DNA from: Albifimbria verrucaria
Lineage: Eukaryota > Ascomycota > Sordariomycetes > Hypocreales > Stachybotryaceae
Assembly: GCA_020081605.1 (NCBI GenBank)
Contig: JAHREC010000018.1
Coordinates: forward strand, 2,418,001 to 2,482,000
Length of the DNA stretch: 64,000 nucleotides
Direction: 5' to 3'
Under the pieces are notes generated by a model that made no database searches, was not told where the DNA came from, and was given only the letters and a program-made list of their open reading frames with translations. The position numbers and the translations under genes are program-made. Positions 60,421 through 64,000 of this stretch are shown piece by piece (position 1 is the stretch's first letter; every line of letters begins with the position of its first letter).

Positions 60421-60534
60421 CTATGAAGGCAGGAGGGCACTGGACCTCTCTGTGTACGGTACGTGCCGATGGGGTAAGTTAAGTTATCGGTTTGGTGGCC
60501 CCCAACCAGTGCCTGGGGCTTATCGCCATGGTTA

Positions 60535-60585
60535 GGTCAGGTAGTAGGTGGTAGGTAGGAGGTAGGTAGGTACCAGGTAGGTGTG
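60535..60585. repeat. AGGTAGGTAGG cluster
   Basis: About 50 bp of AGGT units with GTAGTAGGTGG spacers; ends GTACCAGGTAGGTG. The densest copy of this motif in the window. Confidence 0.85.
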
Positions 60586-61171
60586 TTCTAGTGGCTCAGG
60601 CCAGCGAGGGGCTCATTTTGGAGCTACGCTAAGGCATGTGCGCCAAGTACTGGCATGTACCGAGCTGCTGCCCGTCACCTCTGCTTGTACCTCCACGGCC
60701 CCTGCACGCACCCTTTGGCCCGTTTGGCGGGTGGCTCCCATCTCGTCAAAGTAGCGTGCACAATTCACCTGCCCATGCACCCGAGAGTGTACCGCTCAGT
60801 ACAGGTGCCTGAGGGGTCTGTCTCCCTCAACGTCCCTTGTTTGGCCGCCATCTTCACGCGAAACACACTGCGGCTTCCTGCTAACAGCGCGTGTTCCCTT
60901 GGCTAAGACCTGTGCCCGGCTTTTCTCCCAAACATACCGACTCCGAATCCCTCGCTTCCCCGTGCAGAGTATCCGGACCACTGGCTGTCGTCCCCGTTGC
61001 AGTGCAAGGGCCGAAGGCTTGGTTCGATTTTGTTCTCCTCCCGACGGGCATCGGTTCGTGGCCTAGGCTGTTGCTGCACGGCTCGAGCTTGTTCCACCCC
61101 TGACATCGCCCTCGGCCGCCTCGTCGCACCTCATGACAACATCCGCCGATTAACACAACCCGCTGGCTCCC

Positions 61172-64000
61172 ATGTCTGCTGCGAACAGCATCAAGGTGGT
61201 CGCCCGATTCCGGCCCCAGAATAGGGTCGAGCTGGAATCGGGCGGCAAGCCCATCGTCAAGTTTGACGGCGAGGACTCATGCACAGTTGAGGTATCCAGC
61301 CGTCGCTCGCTCCCCGACTTTTCGTCATTTTTCATGCAGGGCTCCGTGCTGACGCTGCCGTCTAGTCCAGAGAAGCTCAGGAAGCTTCACCTTTGATAGG
61401 GTCTTTGACATGTCCTGCAAGCAACAGGACATTTTCGATTTCTCCATCCGTCCAACCGTCGACGATATCCTCAATGGTTACAACGGAACCGTCTTCGCCT
61501 ATGGCCAGACTGGTGCTGGTAAATCGTATACCATGATGGGAACCAACATCGATGACGACGAAGGAAGGGTGTTATCCCACGTATTGTCGAGCAGATCTTT
61601 GCCAGCATCATGACGAGTCCCAGCACCATTGAGTACACGGTCCGTGTCAGCTATATGGAAATCTACATGGAGAGGATTCGAGATCTCTTGGCACCGCAAA
61701 ACGACAACCTTCCCGTTCACGAGGAGAAGAACCGCGGTGTCTACGTCAAGGGTCTCCTTGAGATTTACGTGTCCAGTGTCCAGGAAGTTTACGAAGTAAT
61801 GAGGAGGGGAGGCAATGCGCGTGCCGTGGCGGCGACGAACATGAACCAAGAATCGTCGCGATCTCATTCTATCTTTGTCATCACTGTCAGCCAGAAGAAT
61901 GTCGAGACGGGCTCGGCAAAAAGCGGTCAGCTGTTCCTCGTCGATTTGGCCGGTAGCGAGAAGGTCGGCAAGACTGGTGCAAGTGGTCAGACACTCGAGG
62001 AGGCCAAGAAGATCAACAAGAGTTTGAGCGCCCTGGGAATGGTCATCAATGCTTTGACCGATGGCAAATCATCTCACGTCCCTTACCGAGACTCCAAGTT
62101 GACTCGAATTCTACAAGAATCACTTGGTGGTAACAGTCGAACAACCCTTATCATCAACTGTTCTCCCAGCAGCTACAACGACGCGGAAACCCTTAGCACC
62201 CTCCGATTCGGAACTCGAGCCAAGTCTATCAAGAACAAGGCCAAAGTCAATGCCGAGCTTAGCCCCGCTGAGCTCAAGGCCCTCCTCAAGAAGGCACAGA
62301 GCCAGGTTACAAGTTTCGAGAACTACATTTCCGGTCTCGAAGGAGAGGTTCAGCTATGGCGTGCTGGAGAGTCGGTTCCGAAGGAAAGATGGGTCACTTC
62401 TGCGACTCCAGATGCCGTGGCTGGTGTCAAGGCCGATGCTAAGGCCCCTCGGCCCTCTACGCCCTCGCGGTTAGCTGCTGAAAGTCGTTCGGAGACGCCT
62501 GCGATATCAGAGCGATCTGGGACACCGAGCCTGCCGTTGGATAAGGATGAACGGGAGGAATTCCTGAGGCGCGAGAATGAACTTCAGGACCAGTTGGCGG
62601 AGAAGGAATCGCAAGCTTCGACGGCTGAGAAGCAGCTTCGCGAAACAAAGGAGGAGCTTGCATATCTCAAAGAGCACGACAGCAAAGTAGGCAAGGAAAA
62701 TGAACGGTTGACGACGGAGGTAAACGAGTTCAAGATGCAGCTCGAGCGGCTGACCTTTGAGAGCAAGGAGGCTCAGATTACGATGGATGCTCTGAAAGAA
62801 GCGAACTCGGAATTGACCACTGAGCTGGACGAGGTGAAGCAGCAGCTTCTGGACGTGAAGATGAGCGCCAAGGAGACTGGAGCCGCCCTCGACGAGAAGG
62901 AAAAGAAGAAGGCTGAAAAGATGGCGAAGATGATGGCCGGGTTCGACTTGGGTGGTGACGTCTTCAGCGAAAACGAACGATCCATTGGTGAGGCTATCCA
63001 GCACATCGACGCACTGCATGAGCAGAGCTCCGTTGGCGACCATATTGCCCCTGATGAATTCAAGACTCTTCGCGCACGACTGGTGGAAACGCAAGGCATC
63101 GTGCGCCAAGCAGAGCTGTCGATGTACAGCGCATCTTCCAACGACATGGATGCCCGTCGCAGACAGGAGTTGGAGGCTCGTCTGGAGGCAGTGCAACAGG
63201 AGTATGAAGACCTGTTGACACGGAACCTGGGCGAAGGCGATGTTGAGGAAGTCAAGGCCAGGCTGGAGAGTGCCTATGCCAACCGCCAGACAACCCAGAC
63301 GCAGCTGGTTGATGAGCTCAAGGCCGACATTGCACAGAAGGCTGCGGAGAACACCCGCATGAAGACATTGATTGATGAGCTGCAGCAGCGCGTCAAGAGC
63401 GGAGCAGGGGCCCCATGACGAACGGCAAGACTATTCAGCAGCAGATTGCTGAGTTCGACGTCATGAAGAAGAGTCTCATGCGTGATCTTCAGAACCGCTG
63501 CGAACGTGTGGTGGAGCTCGAGATCTCACTAGATGAGACCCGCGAGCAGTACAACAATGTTCTGCGATCGTCAAACAACCGTGCCCAGCAGAAGAAGATG
63601 GCTTTCCTCGAGAGAAACCTGGAACAACTCACACAGGTCCAGCGTCAACTGGTCGAGCAAAACTCGGCTCTCAAGAAGGAGGTGGCTATTGCCGAGCGTA
63701 AGCTCATCGCCCGAAACGAGCGTATCCAGAGTCTGGAGACCCTGCTCCAGGACAGTCAGGAGAAGATGGCGGCAGCAAACCACAAGTATGTTCTTCAACT
63801 CTCATCTTCGCATGGTGATGTTTCATTGTTATTGGTCTCACACTTACTGACATTTGCCACAGATTCGAGGTCCAGCTTGCCGCTGTTAAAGAGCGCCTGG
63901 AGGCAGCCAAGGCAGGCAGCACCCGTGGCCTGGCTGCGCCTAACGGCCTGACCACCTTTGCCGACGTGGGTAGCCGCATCGCGAAGCCCCTCCGTGGCGG
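61172..64000 (+). CDS. kin: conventional kinesin heavy chain, 3' end beyond the window (three apparent frameshifts)
   Basis: Plus-end microtubule motor for vesicle and secretory transport to the hyphal tip. Introns 61292-61365 and 63786-63862. The motor domain has [22 protein letters not shown], the P-loop [15 protein letters not shown], switch [10 protein letters not shown], switch [19 protein letters not shown] and the neck-linker region [13 protein letters not shown] Ser/Pro hinge and long heptad coiled coils follow, then the conserved EREQYNN-like tail region and [20 protein letters not shown]. The window ends in RIAKPLRGG, close to the expected C-terminus. Frame breaks: GG 61380-61381, GGG 61568-61570 and CCCC 63411-63414. 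The ATG at 61172 gives the usual fungal kinesin N-terminus. Confidence 0.95.

Larger units (their letters stand above)
59975..61171. other. intergenic region with AGGTAGGT clusters
   Basis: 1.2 kb between rad6 and kinesin. It contains the two AGGTAGGT clusters listed separately; the stretch nearer the kinesin start is C/T-rich. No gene seen. Confidence 0.5.

Noticed and set aside
1..64000. Programmed ribosomal frameshifting as a shared mechanism
   Set aside because: The breaks always follow homopolymer shortening, lack common slippery heptamers or stop contexts, and hit unrelated housekeeping genes whose relatives are read without shifts.
1..64000. tRNA genes, CRISPR arrays, intact transposons, secondary-metabolite cluster
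   Set aside because: I found no B-box-like GGTTCGANTCC with a matching cloverleaf, no spaced direct repeats, no transposase or reverse-transcriptase motifs, and no PKS, NRPS or terpene cyclase signatures by eye.

Overview
The window is nuclear DNA of a filamentous ascomycete, most likely a sordariomycete and perhaps Hypocreales. The genes have short introns (about 47-139 nt) with GTRNGT-like donors and CTAAC/CTGAC-like branch sites. The gene set is typical of that group: vib-1, a cya-5-like PPR protein, conventional kinesin, a SUN-family wall protein, TVP15 and Zn2Cys6 regulators. I recognise 21 protein-coding genes and no rRNA, tRNA, CRISPR or intact transposon.

Layout. 0-2 kb: a folate-synthesis HPPK-DHPS gene (+). 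2-6.4 kb: gene-poor, with a GGCA-rich microsatellite. 6.4-8.2 kb: vib-1 (-), preceded by nearly 8 kb without a recognisable gene. 16-24 kb: an LRR-like conserved protein (+), a nuclear-looking unknown (+), ESF2 (-), an aldehyde dehydrogenase (+) and a small three-exon unknown gene (+). 24-30 kb: ERG8 phosphomevalonate kinase (-) and a large mitochondrial PPR protein (-). 33-39 kb: DBP7 helicase (+), a secreted PAF-acetylhydrolase-like lipase (-) and, divergently, a Zn2Cys6 regulator (+). 40-46 kb: a small Gly/Thr-rich protein (+), TVP15 (-) and mitochondrial EF-G2/MEF2 (+). 47-54 kb: an ankyrin protein (+) and a SUN-family cell-wall protein (+). 55-64 kb: a PCI-domain protein (-), a thiolase with a mitochondrial-type leader (-), RAD6 (+) and conventional kinesin (+), which runs off the right edge.

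The genes are mostly housekeeping and show no biosynthetic cluster. Loose themes are ribosome biogenesis (ESF2, DBP7), mitochondrial gene expression (PPR, MEF2) and the acetyl-CoA/mevalonate route (thiolase, ERG8). The only local pairing that suggests regulation is the divergent lipase/Zn2Cys6 pair.

The dominant anomaly concerns sequence quality. Sixteen of the 21 genes are broken by single-base losses. I count 38, each inside or beside a homopolymer, and in each case one added base of the same kind restores the conserved reading frame. No extra-base error was seen. I read this as uncorrected homopolymer deletions in the assembly, not as pseudogenes or programmed frameshifting. It also means that the lack of long open frames in the gene-poor stretches is weaker evidence than usual.
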